This document shows positions 39,977 to 49,565 of a DNA stretch of 64,000 nucleotides, piece by piece. Below the pieces are notes generated by a model. It did no database searches, was not told the origin of the DNA, and saw only the letters and a list, made by a program, of their open reading frames with translations. How positions within the stretch are numbered: position 1 is the stretch's first letter; every line of letters starts with the position of its first letter. Source of the stretch: Cognatilysobacter claricitrinus (lineage in GTDB: Bacteria > Pseudomonadota > Gammaproteobacteria > Xanthomonadales > Xanthomonadaceae); contig NZ_BAAFZV010000002.1 of the NCBI RefSeq assembly GCF_045866565.1, positions 682,001 to 746,000 of the forward strand, given 5' to 3'. A program made the translations under genes and the position numbers.

Positions 39977-42900
39977 ATGCCACGCATGCAACGCGCGGAC
40001 GGATCCGCAGCCTCGCGCCGCATCGGCGCGATGATCTTGATGTGTCTTGTTCTGGCGATCGGGCTCGGGGCGTGCAAGCGCGATACCGACGGCGAGTTGC
40101 CGACGCCTGGCGGCGAGGCGATCCGCGCCAGGCGCGTCGCGGCGGGCGAGTTCGGCATCGCCTCGGTCTACCCCGACAAGTCCGACGACGAACTGGCCAT
40201 CGCGGTCGAGTTCAGCCGCCCGCTCGCACCCACGCAACCATTCGACGGCCTGATCGTCGTGCGCGACGACAAGGGCGGGCGCGTGGACGGCGGCTGGGTG
40301 CTGGACGAGGGTGCGAAGATCCTGCGCTTCCCGCATGTCGAGCCGAGCCGGCACTACCTCGTCGTCGCGTACCCGGGGCTGACCGCCGCCGACGGCAGTC
40401 GCATCGGCAGCCAACTCGAACGCAAGGTCTACACGGGCCCGCTCGATCCCGTGGTCGGATTCGCGTCGCAGGGGAGCGTGCTGCCCGCGCGCGAAACACG
40501 CGGGCTGCCGGTGGTGTCGATCAACGTGCCCGAGGTGGACGTCGAGTTCCTGCGCGTTCGCGACGGCGAGCTTCCGAAGTTCTTCGCCGAGTACCAGCGC
40601 GGCGGCCGCCGCGGCAGCTGGGACCTCGACAACGACGGTCGCGAGCACCGCGCGCTGTCGCGCATCGCCGACCCCGTCTACGTCAACCGGTTCGTGCTGG
40701 GCGGCAAGGCCAACGAACGCGTGCTGACCTACCTGCCGATCCAGGACATCAAGGAACTGCAGGAGCCCGGCCTGTACTTCGCGGTGATGAAGAAGTCGGG
40801 CGCGTTCAAGGACGACTTCGAGACCGCGTTCTTCACCGTCAGCGACCTCGGCCTGCACGCGCGCGCCTACAAGGACCGCCTGTTCGTCCACACCGCATCG
40901 CTGCTCGATGGTTCCGGCACGGGCGGCGTCGACCTGCGCGTTCTCGACGCCGCCGGCAACCCGGTGTTCAAGGGCACCACCGACTCCAACGGCAACGCGT
41001 TGCTTGACTACAAGCTCGACGCCGCGCACGTGCTGATCGCGCGCCGCGGCAGCGACGTCACCATGCTGCCGTTCAACCAGCCGGCGCTCGACCTGTCCGA
41101 GTTCGCGGTGGCCGGTCGCGAGCAGGCGTGGTTCGACGTGTTCGCATGGGCGGGACGCGACCTGTATCGCCCCGGCGAAACCGTGCATCTGTCCGCGCTG
41201 CTTCGCGACCACGACGGCAATCCGCTGGTCATCGCCGCCGGCAAGAAGGCCCAGCCCGTCTACGTGCGTTACGTGCAGCCCGACGGCAAGACGCTGATCG
41301 AATCGCGCCTGCAGCCTGACGCGCAGGGCTACGTGCGCCAGGACCAGCTGATTCCGGAGGACGCGCCCACGGGCCGCTGGCGCGTCGAGTTCCGCACCGA
41401 TCCGGGCAGCAAGGAGGCCGTCGACGGCATGACCCTACGCGTCGAGGAGTTCCTGCCCGAACGCCTGAAGCTCGACCTCACCGCGCAACCGGTCGTCGCA
41501 CCCGGCCAGCCGCTCAAGCTGCACGTGCAGAGCGGTTACCTGTACGGCGCGCCGGCCGCCGGCAACCGCTTCACCGCGCGGCTCGCGATCGCCGTCGAAC
41601 AGCATCCGCTCGAGAAGTTGCCCGGCTACTTCTTCGGCGACGCCACGTTGCAACTGCCGGACAAGGCCGACGATGTCGTCGACACCACGCTCGACCCGAA
41701 CGGCCGTTTCGATGTCGACATCGCGCTGCCGAAGGAAGCGAAGCCCGTTTCCCCGATCGCGCTGATGCTGAGCGGCAGCGTGTACGAAACGGGTGGCCGC
41801 ACGGTCAACCGCAGCGTCAAGCGCGTGATGTGGCCGGCGGACGCGCTGGTGGGCGTACGCCCGATGTTCGACCCGGACGACGGCGCGAGCGCGAACGCGT
41901 CGGCGCGCTTCCAGATCGTTCGCATGGATGCGCAGGGCCGTCCGCGTCCGGCCAGCGGCCTGCGCGTCACGCTGGTGCGCGAGCGCCGCGACTACCACTG
42001 GGATTACGACGAGGACAACGGCTGGGACTACGCGTTCACCCGACGCTTCGAGAACGTGCAGACGCGCAGCGTCGACGTCGGCAACGACGCTGCGAGCATC
42101 GATTTCCCGGTGGAGTGGGGCGACTACCGCGTCGATGTGTACGACCCGCAGACCAAGCTGACATCGCGCTATCCGTTTACCGCCGGGTGGAGCTGGAACG
42201 ACGAGAACCGTGGGCTCGACGCGCGCCCCGACAAGGTCAAACTCGCGCTCGACAAGACCGGCTATCGCGCCGGCGACACGCTCAAGGTCACCGTCACGCC
42301 GCCCAATCCGGGCCGCGGCCTGCTGATCGTGGAGTCGGATCACATGCTGTACGTGCAGTCGGTCGACGTGAAAGCCGGCAGCACCTTCGAAATTCCTGTG
42401 ACGAAGGACTGGGAGCGCCACGACGTCTACGTGACGGCGCTCGTGTTCCGCGGTGGCAGTGCGGTCAGCAAGGTCACACCGGCGCGTGCGGTCGGTGTCG
42501 CCTACGTGCCGATGGATCGCCGCGACCGCCGCGTCGCGGTCGGCATCGCCGTTCCCGCGAAGATGCGACCGGAGCGCGACCTGCCGGTCACGATCGCCGT
42601 GCCGCAACTTGCGGGGCAACGCGCGAACGTAGTGGTGTCGGCGGTCGACGTGGGCATCCTCAACATCACGCAGTTCCCCGTCCCCGACGCCGCGAAGCAC
42701 TTCTTTGCGCAGCGCCGGCTCGGCGTCGACGCCTACGACATCTACGGGCGCGTGATTGAAAGCTTCGACGGCGGTACCGCGCGCCTGAAGTTCGGTGGCG
42801 ACATGGCGCTGCCGGCGTTGCCACAGGCACGACGACCGACCGCGCACGTGCAGACGGTGGACCTCTTCGCCGGGCCTGTCGCGCTCGACGCGAAAGGCAT

Positions 42901-44932
42901 CGCGCGCCTGCGCCTGCCGGTGCCCGACTTCAACGGCACGTTGCGCGTGTCCGCGGTGGTGTATTCGGGCGGCCGCTACGGAAGCGTCGCCAAGGAAAGC
43001 ATCGTCCGCGCGCCGATCCTGGCGGAGCCGAGCATGCCGCGCGTGCTCGCTCCGGGCGACACCAGCCGCGTCACGCTCGACGTGCAGAACTTCACAGGCC
43101 ACGCCGGCACGTTCCACGTCAACGTCGATTCGACCGGCCCGCTTGCCATCACCGAAGGCGCGCGAAACGTCACGCTCGCAGCGGAGCAGAAGCTGTCGCT
43201 GACCTTCCCGCTGACCGCGAAGGAGGGCTTCGGCACCGGTCGCGTGCGAATCCGCGTCGATGGAAACGCGTCGCGCGTGGATCGTGGCTTCGACCTGCCG
43301 GTTCGCCCCGCATGGCCGCAGGTGGTTCGTACGCAGACGTCGACGGTGGAAGCGCCCGCATCGCTCACGCTGCCGGCGAACATGGCCGACGGGCTCATTG
43401 CCGATTCGGTGGCGGCGCGACTCACCGTGAGCCCGGTCCCGCCGATTCCATTCGCTGCTGCGTTGCAGGGCGCGCTCGACTATCCCTACGGCTGCATCGA
43501 GCAGACCACGAGCAAGGGCTACGCGGCACTGATGCTCGACGACGCGACGGCACGCATGCTCGGCGTGCCGGGCCTGGATGCGAAGAAGCGACTTGCACGC
43601 ATGAACGGCGCGTTCGCGCGCATCTCGGGCATGCAGGTCGCGTCCGGCCACTTCTCGATGTGGGGCGCTGACGACGACAGCGTCAATCCGCTGATCACAC
43701 CGTACGTCGCCGAGTTCCTGCTCGACGCGCGCGACGCCGGCTTCGCCATTCCGGACAACGTGCTGCAGAAGGCGTTGAAGGCGATGAGCGACGACCTGCT
43801 CGGCGGCAGCAGCGGCTTCTACGGCTACGACAACCGCGAACACCTGCGCTTCGCCTACCAGGCACATGCCGGTTACGTGCTCGCGCGCGTCAACCGTGCG
43901 CCCCTCGGCACATTGCGCGGGCTGTACGACAACGACCGCAAGCAGAGCATCACCGGCCTGCCGCTGGTGCACCTGGGCCTCGCGCTCGCGCTGCAGGGTG
44001 ATCGTGCGCGCGGCGTGCGCGCGATCCAGGACGGGTTCGATCGCGATCCCGATGCGCGGCCGTCCTACCTCGGCGATTACGGCAGCCGCGTTCGTGACGA
44101 CGCACTGATGCTGGCGCTGACGCGTCGTCATGGGCTCGCACCGAAAGCGTTCGACACGCGCCTGATGGCGCTCGTTCGCGAGATCGATTCGCGTCGCTCG
44201 CCCTACGGCATCTATTTCAGTACGCAGGAGCAGGTGGCGCTGGCGCGTCTTGGCAAACAGCTGATGGTCGATACGTCGCGGCAGGTCGTCGGCACCTGGC
44301 GTGTCGCCGGTGCGACCACGCCGGTGCCCGGCGCAAAGCTGCAGGCGCGCCTCTTCGATATCGATGCACTGCGCGGCGGCGTGGCGTTCGCGCCCACCGG
44401 CACGGGCACGCTGTACGGCACCGTTGATATCGCCGGCATTCCGCGCGACCCGCCGGCGTTCGACGATTCGCGCATCGGCATCGTCCGTCACTGGTACACG
44501 CCCGATGGCCAGCCGTGGAATGGCGGCAAGCTCGAGGAGGGCGACGCACTGATCGTGTCGGTGTCGATCACACCGCAGGACGACGTGCCGGACGCGCTGT
44601 TCACCGACCTGCTGCCGGCCGGCCTCGAGATCGAGAACTTCAACCTCGGCGACGAGAAGCAGTGGGCCGACGTCAGCATCGACGGCATCGAACTCGCCGA
44701 CCGCAAGGACGCAGCGGAAGTGAAGCACGAAGAGTTCCGCGACGACCGCTACGTTGCCGCTCTCAAACTTTCGGCCGGCGACACGTCGCGCGTGTTCTAT
44801 CTGGTGCGCGCGGTTACGCCCGGCACTTACACGGTGCCGCCGCCGCTGGTCGAGGACATGTACCGTCCGTGGATCCGCGGTGTCGGCAAATCGGTGCCGG
44901 CGAAGATCGGCGTGGTCGAGCCGGGTCGCTGA
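39977..44932 (+). CDS. Bacterial alpha-2-macroglobulin lipoprotein (YfhM-like)
   Basis: 1651 residues from the ATG at 39977 (GGGGG five bases before it; ATGs at 39965 and 39986 are alternatives). The N-terminus has a lipoprotein signal ending in LGAC, with Lys rather than Asp after the cysteine. MG domains follow, including MG2 (DLYRPGETVHLSALLRDHDG, ~residue 394), then the A2M core and the thioester motif CIEQ at 1173-1176. With the thioester the protein should trap attacking proteases covalently. Length matches E. coli YfhM (1653), and pbpC follows 73 bases later as in that species, linking protease defence to cell-wall repair. Confidence 0.93.
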   Translation: MPRMQRADGSAASRRIGAMILMCLVLAIGLGACKRDTDGELPTPGGEAIRARRVAAGEFGIASVYPDKSDDELAIAVEFSRPLAPTQPFDGLIVVRDDKGGRVDGGWVLDEGAKILRFPHVEPSRHYLVVAYPGLTAADGSRIGSQLERKVYTGPLDPVVGFASQGSVLPARETRGLPVVSINVPEVDVEFLRVRDGELPKFFAEYQRGGRRGSWDLDNDGREHRALSRIADPVYVNRFVLGGKANERVLTYLPIQDIKELQEPGLYFAVMKKSGAFKDDFETAFFTVSDLGLHARAYKDRLFVHTASLLDGSGTGGVDLRVLDAAGNPVFKGTTDSNGNALLDYKLDAAHVLIARRGSDVTMLPFNQPALDLSEFAVAGREQAWFDVFAWAGRDLYRPGETVHLSALLRDHDGNPLVIAAGKKAQPVYVRYVQPDGKTLIESRLQPDAQGYVRQDQLIPEDAPTGRWRVEFRTDPGSKEAVDGMTLRVEEFLPERLKLDLTAQPVVAPGQPLKLHVQSGYLYGAPAAGNRFTARLAIAVEQHPLEKLPGYFFGDATLQLPDKADDVVDTTLDPNGRFDVDIALPKEAKPVSPIALMLSGSVYETGGRTVNRSVKRVMWPADALVGVRPMFDPDDGASANASARFQIVRMDAQGRPRPASGLRVTLVRERRDYHWDYDEDNGWDYAFTRRFENVQTRSVDVGNDAASIDFPVEWGDYRVDVYDPQTKLTSRYPFTAGWSWNDENRGLDARPDKVKLALDKTGYRAGDTLKVTVTPPNPGRGLLIVESDHMLYVQSVDVKAGSTFEIPVTKDWERHDVYVTALVFRGGSAVSKVTPARAVGVAYVPMDRRDRRVAVGIAVPAKMRPERDLPVTIAVPQLAGQRANVVVSAVDVGILNITQFPVPDAAKHFFAQRRLGVDAYDIYGRVIESFDGGTARLKFGGDMALPALPQARRPTAHVQTVDLFAGPVALDAKGIARLRLPVPDFNGTLRVSAVVYSGGRYGSVAKESIVRAPILAEPSMPRVLAPGDTSRVTLDVQNFTGHAGTFHVNVDSTGPLAITEGARNVTLAAEQKLSLTFPLTAKEGFGTGRVRIRVDGNASRVDRGFDLPVRPAWPQVVRTQTSTVEAPASLTLPANMADGLIADSVAARLTVSPVPPIPFAAALQGALDYPYGCIEQTTSKGYAALMLDDATARMLGVPGLDAKKRLARMNGAFARISGMQVASGHFSMWGADDDSVNPLITPYVAEFLLDARDAGFAIPDNVLQKALKAMSDDLLGGSSGFYGYDNREHLRFAYQAHAGYVLARVNRAPLGTLRGLYDNDRKQSITGLPLVHLGLALALQGDRARGVRAIQDGFDRDPDARPSYLGDYGSRVRDDALMLALTRRHGLAPKAFDTRLMALVREIDSRRSPYGIYFSTQEQVALARLGKQLMVDTSRQVVGTWRVAGATTPVPGAKLQARLFDIDALRGGVAFAPTGTGTLYGTVDIAGIPRDPPAFDDSRIGIVRHWYTPDGQPWNGGKLEEGDALIVSVSITPQDDVPDALFTDLLPAGLEIENFNLGDEKQWADVSIDGIELADRKDAAEVKHEEFRDDRYVAALKLSAGDTSRVFYLVRAVTPGTYTVPPPLVEDMYRPWIRGVGKSVPAKIGVVEPGR

Positions 44933-45005
44933 CGGCGCGACCTTCGCAATACGCCGCCGTGCACGTGACTGACACGTCGCGGCGGGCGGAGAAGTGGAAG
45001 TCCTG

Positions 45006-47375
45006 ATGTTTAGTACGTGGCGTTCGGTGTTGATCGGCAGTGATCGCCGCGGCCGCGCATTGCGCGCGATGCTGGCGATCGAGCTGCTGCTGGTCGCGGC
45101 GATGCTGCTCGACCTCGCGTTCCCGTTGCCGCCGCCGAATCCACGCGACGGCGGTGCCGTCGTGCTCGCGCGCGACGGCACGCCGCTGCGCGCGTTCGCC
45201 GACAGCCGCGGCGTCTGGCGCTATCCGGTGCGCGCCGACGCGATATCGCCGCTCTACCTGCAGGCACTGATCGGGTACGAGGACCGCTGGTTCTGGCGGC
45301 ATCCCGGCGTCAATCCGTACGCGCTCGGTCGCGCTGGCTGGCAGATGCTGCGCTACCGGCACGTCGTGTCCGGCGGGTCGACGCTGACCATGCAGGTCGC
45401 GCGCATCCTCGACCCGCATCCGCGCGACCTCGGTGGCAAGCTGCGCCAGCTGTTCCGTGCGGCGCAGCTCGAAGTGCATGTCGGCAAGCGCGGCATCCTG
45501 CAGCTGTATCTCGACCACGCGCCGTTCGGTGGTGCGATCGAAGGCGTGGAAGCCGCGAGCTGGGCCTATCTCGGCAAACCGAGTTCACGCCTGTCGCACG
45601 CCGAAGCGGCGTTGCTCACCGTGCTCCCGCAGGCGCCGAGTCGGCTGCGCCCCGATCGCCATCCCGACGCCGCGCGCGTGGCGCGCGACAAGGTGCTGGC
45701 GCGCATGGCCGCGCTCGGCGTCTGGTCGGCCGCCGACGCACGCGACGCGCGCATCGAACCCGTCGTCGCGCGCTCGCTGCAGGCGCCACGCCTCGCGCCG
45801 TTGCTGGCGCAGCGGCTGCGAAGCGCGTCGCCGCACGAAGCGCGTATCGCATCGACCATCGACCTCGACCTGCAACGCGTCGTCGAGGATCGCGTCGCTG
45901 CGTATTTCTCGACGCTTCCCGAGCGAACGTCCGCCGCGTTGCTGGTGGTCGACAACACCACGATGGAAGCGCGCGCCTATGTCGGTTCCATCGACATCGC
46001 CGACAGCGCGCGCCTCGGCCACGTCGACATGGTGCGCGCATGGCGGTCACCGGGTTCCACGCTCAAGCCGTTCCTGTACGGCATGGCGCTCGACGATGGA
46101 TTGATCCATTCCGAAAGCCTGCTCGTCGACGCGCCGCAGTCGTTCGGTGATTACCGGCCCGGAAATTTCGACGCCGCGTTCAACGGGCCGATCGGTGCGG
46201 CGGAAGCGCTACGGTTGTCGCTCAATGTGCCGGCGGTCGACCTGCTCGATCGCCTTGGCCCGGTGAAGTTCGACGCGCGACTGCAACACGCGGGTCTGCG
46301 CCTGAAGTGGCCGGACGGCGCATCGCCGAACCTGTCGATGATCCTCGGCGGCACGGGCGCGAAGCTCGAGGATCTCGTCGGCGCTTACGCCTCGCTTGCG
46401 CGCGGCGGCGTGGCGGGACGCGTGCGTTACACGCCGCGCGACCGGCGCATCGATCGCCGCGTCATGAGCGAAGGCGCCGCGTGGATCATCCGCGACATTC
46501 TCGAACGCACGCCGCGCCCGGGCAGCGTCGGCGACCTGTTCGATGCGCGCGGCCGCACGCCGCTCGCGTGGAAGACCGGCACCAGCTATGGCTATCGCGA
46601 CGCCTGGGCGCTAGGCGCGACGCCTGCGTACACCATCGGCGTGTGGGTGGGGCGCCCGGACGGTACGCCGATGCCCGGCCAGTACGGCGCGGTGACCGCA
46701 CTGCCGCTGCTGTTCGAGATCGTCGACAGCCTGCCGCACTCGCGCAATGCGTCGGTCGCGAGGAAACCCGCGTCGGTGTCGGAAGTCGATGTGTGCTGGC
46801 CGCTCGGTGTTCCGGCCGACGCGCAACCTGCCGCGCTCTGCCATCGGCGCATGACGGCGTGGTCGCTCGACGGCACCGTGCCGCCGACGTTGCCGGAACG
46901 CCAGGCGCGCGCATGGAATGCGGGTCGCGAGGACATCGACGTCGATGCGACGTCGGGCCTGCGCGTGTCTGCCGATTGCTCCAAGCCGCACGCGCGTCGT
47001 GCGACCTCGCTCGCGCGGTGGCCCGTGCTCGCGTCGCCGTGGCTGACGCAGCGCGAGCGCGAAGCGTCGTCGCTGCCCGCGCTTTCACCCGACTGCAGCG
47101 ACGACGGCCGCGCCGCCGCGATCACCCTGCACATCGACGGCGTGCGCGACGGCGCGGGCCTCGCATCGGGCGACGGAAAACCGGTGCACGTCGAAGTGCG
47201 CGCACTCGGAACCAACGACGACGTGCGCTGGCTGCTCGACGGACGCTTCGTCGCGCAGACGACCGGTGCGTCGACGCTGCCGTTGCAGTTCGCCGACCGC
47301 GGCACGCACGTGCTGACCGCGCTCGCGCAGGGCGGTGCGTGGGCGCGGATCTCGTTCGACGTGTTGTCGCGCTAG
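45006..47375 (+). CDS. pbpC: Penicillin-binding protein 1C
   Basis: 789 residues from the ATG at 45006, with GTGGAAG as ribosome binding site; a GTG four codons earlier is possible. After one N-terminal transmembrane helix comes the GT51 glycosyltransferase domain with catalytic Glu92 (YEDRWFWRHPG) and GGSTLTMQVAR. The transpeptidase domain has Ser351-Thr-Leu-Lys354, an SLN motif and Lys523-Thr-Gly. The C-terminal ~90 residues match the PBP1C-specific BiPBP_C domain (VRWLLDGRFVAQT). It polymerises peptidoglycan in the periplasm and partners the preceding alpha-2-macroglobulin. It converges on the peroxiredoxin gene with only three bases between. Confidence 0.95.
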   Translation: MFSTWRSVLIGSDRRGRALRAMLAIELLLVAAMLLDLAFPLPPPNPRDGGAVVLARDGTPLRAFADSRGVWRYPVRADAISPLYLQALIGYEDRWFWRHPGVNPYALGRAGWQMLRYRHVVSGGSTLTMQVARILDPHPRDLGGKLRQLFRAAQLEVHVGKRGILQLYLDHAPFGGAIEGVEAASWAYLGKPSSRLSHAEAALLTVLPQAPSRLRPDRHPDAARVARDKVLARMAALGVWSAADARDARIEPVVARSLQAPRLAPLLAQRLRSASPHEARIASTIDLDLQRVVEDRVAAYFSTLPERTSAALLVVDNTTMEARAYVGSIDIADSARLGHVDMVRAWRSPGSTLKPFLYGMALDDGLIHSESLLVDAPQSFGDYRPGNFDAAFNGPIGAAEALRLSLNVPAVDLLDRLGPVKFDARLQHAGLRLKWPDGASPNLSMILGGTGAKLEDLVGAYASLARGGVAGRVRYTPRDRRIDRRVMSEGAAWIIRDILERTPRPGSVGDLFDARGRTPLAWKTGTSYGYRDAWALGATPAYTIGVWVGRPDGTPMPGQYGAVTALPLLFEIVDSLPHSRNASVARKPASVSEVDVCWPLGVPADAQPAALCHRRMTAWSLDGTVPPTLPERQARAWNAGREDIDVDATSGLRVSADCSKPHARRATSLARWPVLASPWLTQREREASSLPALSPDCSDDGRAAAITLHIDGVRDGAGLASGDGKPVHVEVRALGTNDDVRWLLDGRFVAQTTGASTLPLQFADRGTHVLTALAQGGAWARISFDVLSR

Positions 47376-47378
47376 GCG

Positions 47379-47858
47379 TTACGCGGTCGCTTCGAGCAGG
47401 TTCTCGGCGGTCGACACGCGGAACTCGCCGGGCGCTTCGACGAACAGCTGTTCGATCACACCATCGGCGACGACCATCGCGAAACGCTTGGAGCGGATGC
47501 CCATGCCATAGGCCGAGGCGTCGAGGTCCAACCCCAGCGCGCGCGACAGTTCGGCGTTGCCGTCGGCCACCATGCGCATGCCGTCGGGCACGCCGGCGCT
47601 GCGCATCCAGGCCTGCATCACGAACGGGTCGTTCACCGCCATGCACGCGACGTCGTAGCCACGACGACGGAATTCGTCGAAATGCTCGATGAAACCCGGC
47701 AGGTGACGTTCGGAACAGGTTGGCGTGAACGCGCCGGGCACCGCGAACACCACGGATTTGCCGGTGCCGAACAGCGACAACGTGTCGGTCTTTTCGATGC
47801 CGTTCGAGGTGATCTGCTGGACCACGACTTCGGGAATGCGGTCGCCGGGCTGGGCCAT
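47379..47858 (-). CDS. Peroxiredoxin (Prx5/AhpE-TSA type)
   Basis: 159 residues from the ATG at 47858, preceded by AGGAG. It reduces peroxides through a thiol. The peroxidatic cysteine is Cys48 in PGAFTPTCSERHLPG, the signature of the Prx5 subfamily, and there is no fused glutaredoxin domain. A further cysteine at about 72 (VACMAVND) is found in many family members. The preceding open frame overlaps hsp20 and is not part of the gene. The gene diverges from hsp20. Confidence 0.93.
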   Translation of the reverse strand: MAQPGDRIPEVVVQQITSNGIEKTDTLSLFGTGKSVVFAVPGAFTPTCSERHLPGFIEHFDEFRRRGYDVACMAVNDPFVMQAWMRSAGVPDGMRMVADGNAELSRALGLDLDASAYGMGIRSKRFAMVVADGVIEQLFVEAPGEFRVSTAENLLEATA

Positions 47859-47921
47859 GGGGGTGCTCCTGTCGGATGTCTGAACGCAGTGTACGGCGCG
47901 CAGCCGACGGGCGGGCGGGGT

Positions 47922-47948
47922 CTTGAAACCTGCGGCGTTGCCACTAGC
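47922..47948 (+). promoter_or_regulatory. Candidate sigma32 heat-shock promoter for hsp20
   Basis: CTTGAAA (47922-47928) is an exact match to the sigma32 -35 element. After 12 bases CCACTAGC (47941-47948) partly matches the CCCCATNT -10. A sigma70 reading (TTGAAA with AGCTAT, 17 bases) is also possible. Confidence 0.45.
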
Positions 47949-47997
47949 TATCGCGGCAGAGCGGCACCGCCGCCATTCCACGATGAGGAGATCGGCC

Positions 47998-48477
47998 ATG
48001 AGCCTGAACCAGTATCCGCAGCAGCGTCCGGGCCCGCAGCTCCAGGACGAGTTCAAGCAGCTCTTCGAACGCTTCTTCAACCTCAACGAGACCGGCAACG
48101 ACGAATCGTCGGTGGTGACCAGCCAGTGGGCGCCGCGCGTCGACATCGTCGAGGAGCCCAACCGCTTCGTGATCTGCGCCGATCTTCCGGGCGTCGATCC
48201 GCACGATGTCGAAGTGCTGATGGACAAGGGCATCCTGTCTATCCGCGGCGAGCGCAAGAGCGAGATCAACGCGCAGACGGGCCGCTATTCGCGCGTCGAG
48301 CGTCGCTACGGCATGTTCCATCGCCGCTTCGCGCTGCCCGACAGCGCCGACGCCGAGGGCATCACTGCGAACGGCCGCAACGGCGTGCTGGAAATCAGCA
48401 TTCCCAAGCGTCCGGAAACCACCCCGCGTCGCATCCAGGTAGGCGCCAACGCGCAGGGCGAGGCCACCCGACAGTAA
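47998..48477 (+). CDS. Small heat shock protein, Hsp20 family
   Basis: 159 residues from the ATG at 47998, with TGAGGAG eight bases before it. Small heat shock proteins bind unfolding proteins without ATP. The alpha-crystallin domain runs from about residue 45 (PRVDIVEEPNRFVICADLPG) to NGVLEISIPKRPE at about 140, followed by a short tail with an I-x-V motif (RRIQV) for oligomer contacts. It lies before a DnaJ-like gene, and both are probably heat induced. Confidence 0.94.
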   Translation: MSLNQYPQQRPGPQLQDEFKQLFERFFNLNETGNDESSVVTSQWAPRVDIVEEPNRFVICADLPGVDPHDVEVLMDKGILSIRGERKSEINAQTGRYSRVERRYGMFHRRFALPDSADAEGITANGRNGVLEISIPKRPETTPRRIQVGANAQGEATRQ

Positions 48478-48506
48478 GCACGTGCGCGTGTGCGATCCGG
48501 GCGGCG

Positions 48507-48554
48507 CCGGAACACGGCGTCGTTCCGGACGGGCCACTACACTGACGGCCCGTC
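48507..48554 (+). promoter_or_regulatory. Two adjacent hairpins in the dnaJ-like leader
   Basis: CCGGAAC/GTTCCGG (48507-48528) and GACGGGCC/GGCCCGTC (48528-48554) are perfect 7- and 8-bp stems that share base 48528, so they could not both form completely. There is no T-run, so a terminator is unlikely. A thermosensor or mRNA-stability role is speculation. Confidence 0.3.
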
Positions 48555-48596
48555 GGCGGCGCCTGCCCGCCGTTTCCACGATCCGCGGAGCGCTGG

Positions 48597-49493
48597 ATGC
48601 AGTTCAAGGACTACTACGAGACGCTCGGCGTCGAACCCAGCGCGGGCGACGCCGAGATCAAGACGGCCTACCGGCGGCTGGCGCGCAAGTACCACCCCGA
48701 CGTCAGCAAGGAAAAGGACGCCGAGGACCGCTTCAAGGCGGTGAACGAGGCCTACGAGGCGCTGCGCGACCCCGCCAAGCGCAAGGCCTATGACCAGCTC
48801 CGTGCGCGCGGCTACCGGCCGGGCGACGACGTGCAGCCGGGCCCGCAGGATTTCGGCGACTTCGGCGGTGGCGTCGATTTCGACGAGATCTTCGCTGGCG
48901 GCGGTGCGGGCGGCGGCTTCAGCGACTTTTTCGAAGGGCTGTTCGGCCAGTCGCGTCGCGGTGGCGGGCGTCCCGGGCCCGGCATGGGACGCGGCCCGGC
49001 GCCGCGCCGCGATACGCGCGCGAAGCTCGCCGTGCCGCTGGAGTCGGTATACGAGGGCAAGTCCGTGCGCATCAGCGTCGGCGGTCGCACGCTCGACGTG
49101 CGCGTGCCCAAGGGCGTGCGCGAAGGGCAGGTCATCCGGCTCGCGGGGCAGGGCTCGTCCGGCGGCGACCTGCTGCTCGAAGTCGAATACGCCGCGCATC
49201 CGAATTTCGAAGTCGACGGCCGCAACGTCATCCACGTCCTGCAGGTAGCGCCCTGGGAGGCGGCACTGGGCGCGACGTTGCACGTGCCCACGCTCGGTGG
49301 TGACGTCGAACTGCGCATCCCCCCGAACTCCGACGCGGGCCGCAAGTTGCGACTGCGCGGTCGCGGGCTGCCGGGCGATCCGCCGGGCGACCAGCTCGTC
49401 GAACTGGAGATCACCGCGCCGCGCGCGCATTCGGTCGGCCAGATCCAGGCGTACGAAGCGTTGCGCGACGCGTTCGCGGGCGAGCGCGACTGA
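48597..49493 (+). CDS. cbpA: DnaJ-like co-chaperone (class B, CbpA type)
   Basis: 298 residues; GGAG precedes the ATG. The J domain (1-70) holds the HPD motif at 33-35, which stimulates DnaK ATPase. A Gly/Phe- and Gly/Arg-rich stretch (~80-140) is followed by the two C-terminal substrate-binding domains. The zinc-finger cysteines of true DnaJ are absent, making it class B. It follows hsp20 by 119 bases and ends at a bidirectional terminator. The symbol reflects the type; orthology to E. coli CbpA is likely but not proven. Confidence 0.9.
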   Translation: MQFKDYYETLGVEPSAGDAEIKTAYRRLARKYHPDVSKEKDAEDRFKAVNEAYEALRDPAKRKAYDQLRARGYRPGDDVQPGPQDFGDFGGGVDFDEIFAGGGAGGGFSDFFEGLFGQSRRGGGRPGPGMGRGPAPRRDTRAKLAVPLESVYEGKSVRISVGGRTLDVRVPKGVREGQVIRLAGQGSSGGDLLLEVEYAAHPNFEVDGRNVIHVLQVAPWEAALGATLHVPTLGGDVELRIPPNSDAGRKLRLRGRGLPGDPPGDQLVELEITAPRAHSVGQIQAYEALRDAFAGERD

Positions 49494-49519
49494 CGTCGCC
49501 GCTGCATCATCGACCAGGA

Positions 49520-49550
49520 AAAAGGCCGCGCATTGCGCGGCCTTTTCTTT
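49520..49550. terminator. Bidirectional intrinsic terminator
   Basis: 12-bp stem AAAAGGCCGCGC / GCGCGGCCTTTT with an ATT loop; T-runs occur on both strands. It serves the converging dnaJ-like gene and the receiver gene. Confidence 0.9.
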
Positions 49551-49565
49551 CGACACGTACGACGG

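Noticed and set aside
41435..45181. A minus-strand open frame of about 1250 codons opposite the alpha-2-macroglobulin gene.
   Set aside because: Same shadow effect; the + strand protein has clear MG and thioester motifs.
47376..47378. Search for a terminator between converging pbpC and the peroxiredoxin gene.
   Set aside because: Only three bases separate the stops and no hairpin with a T-run was seen at the gene ends.
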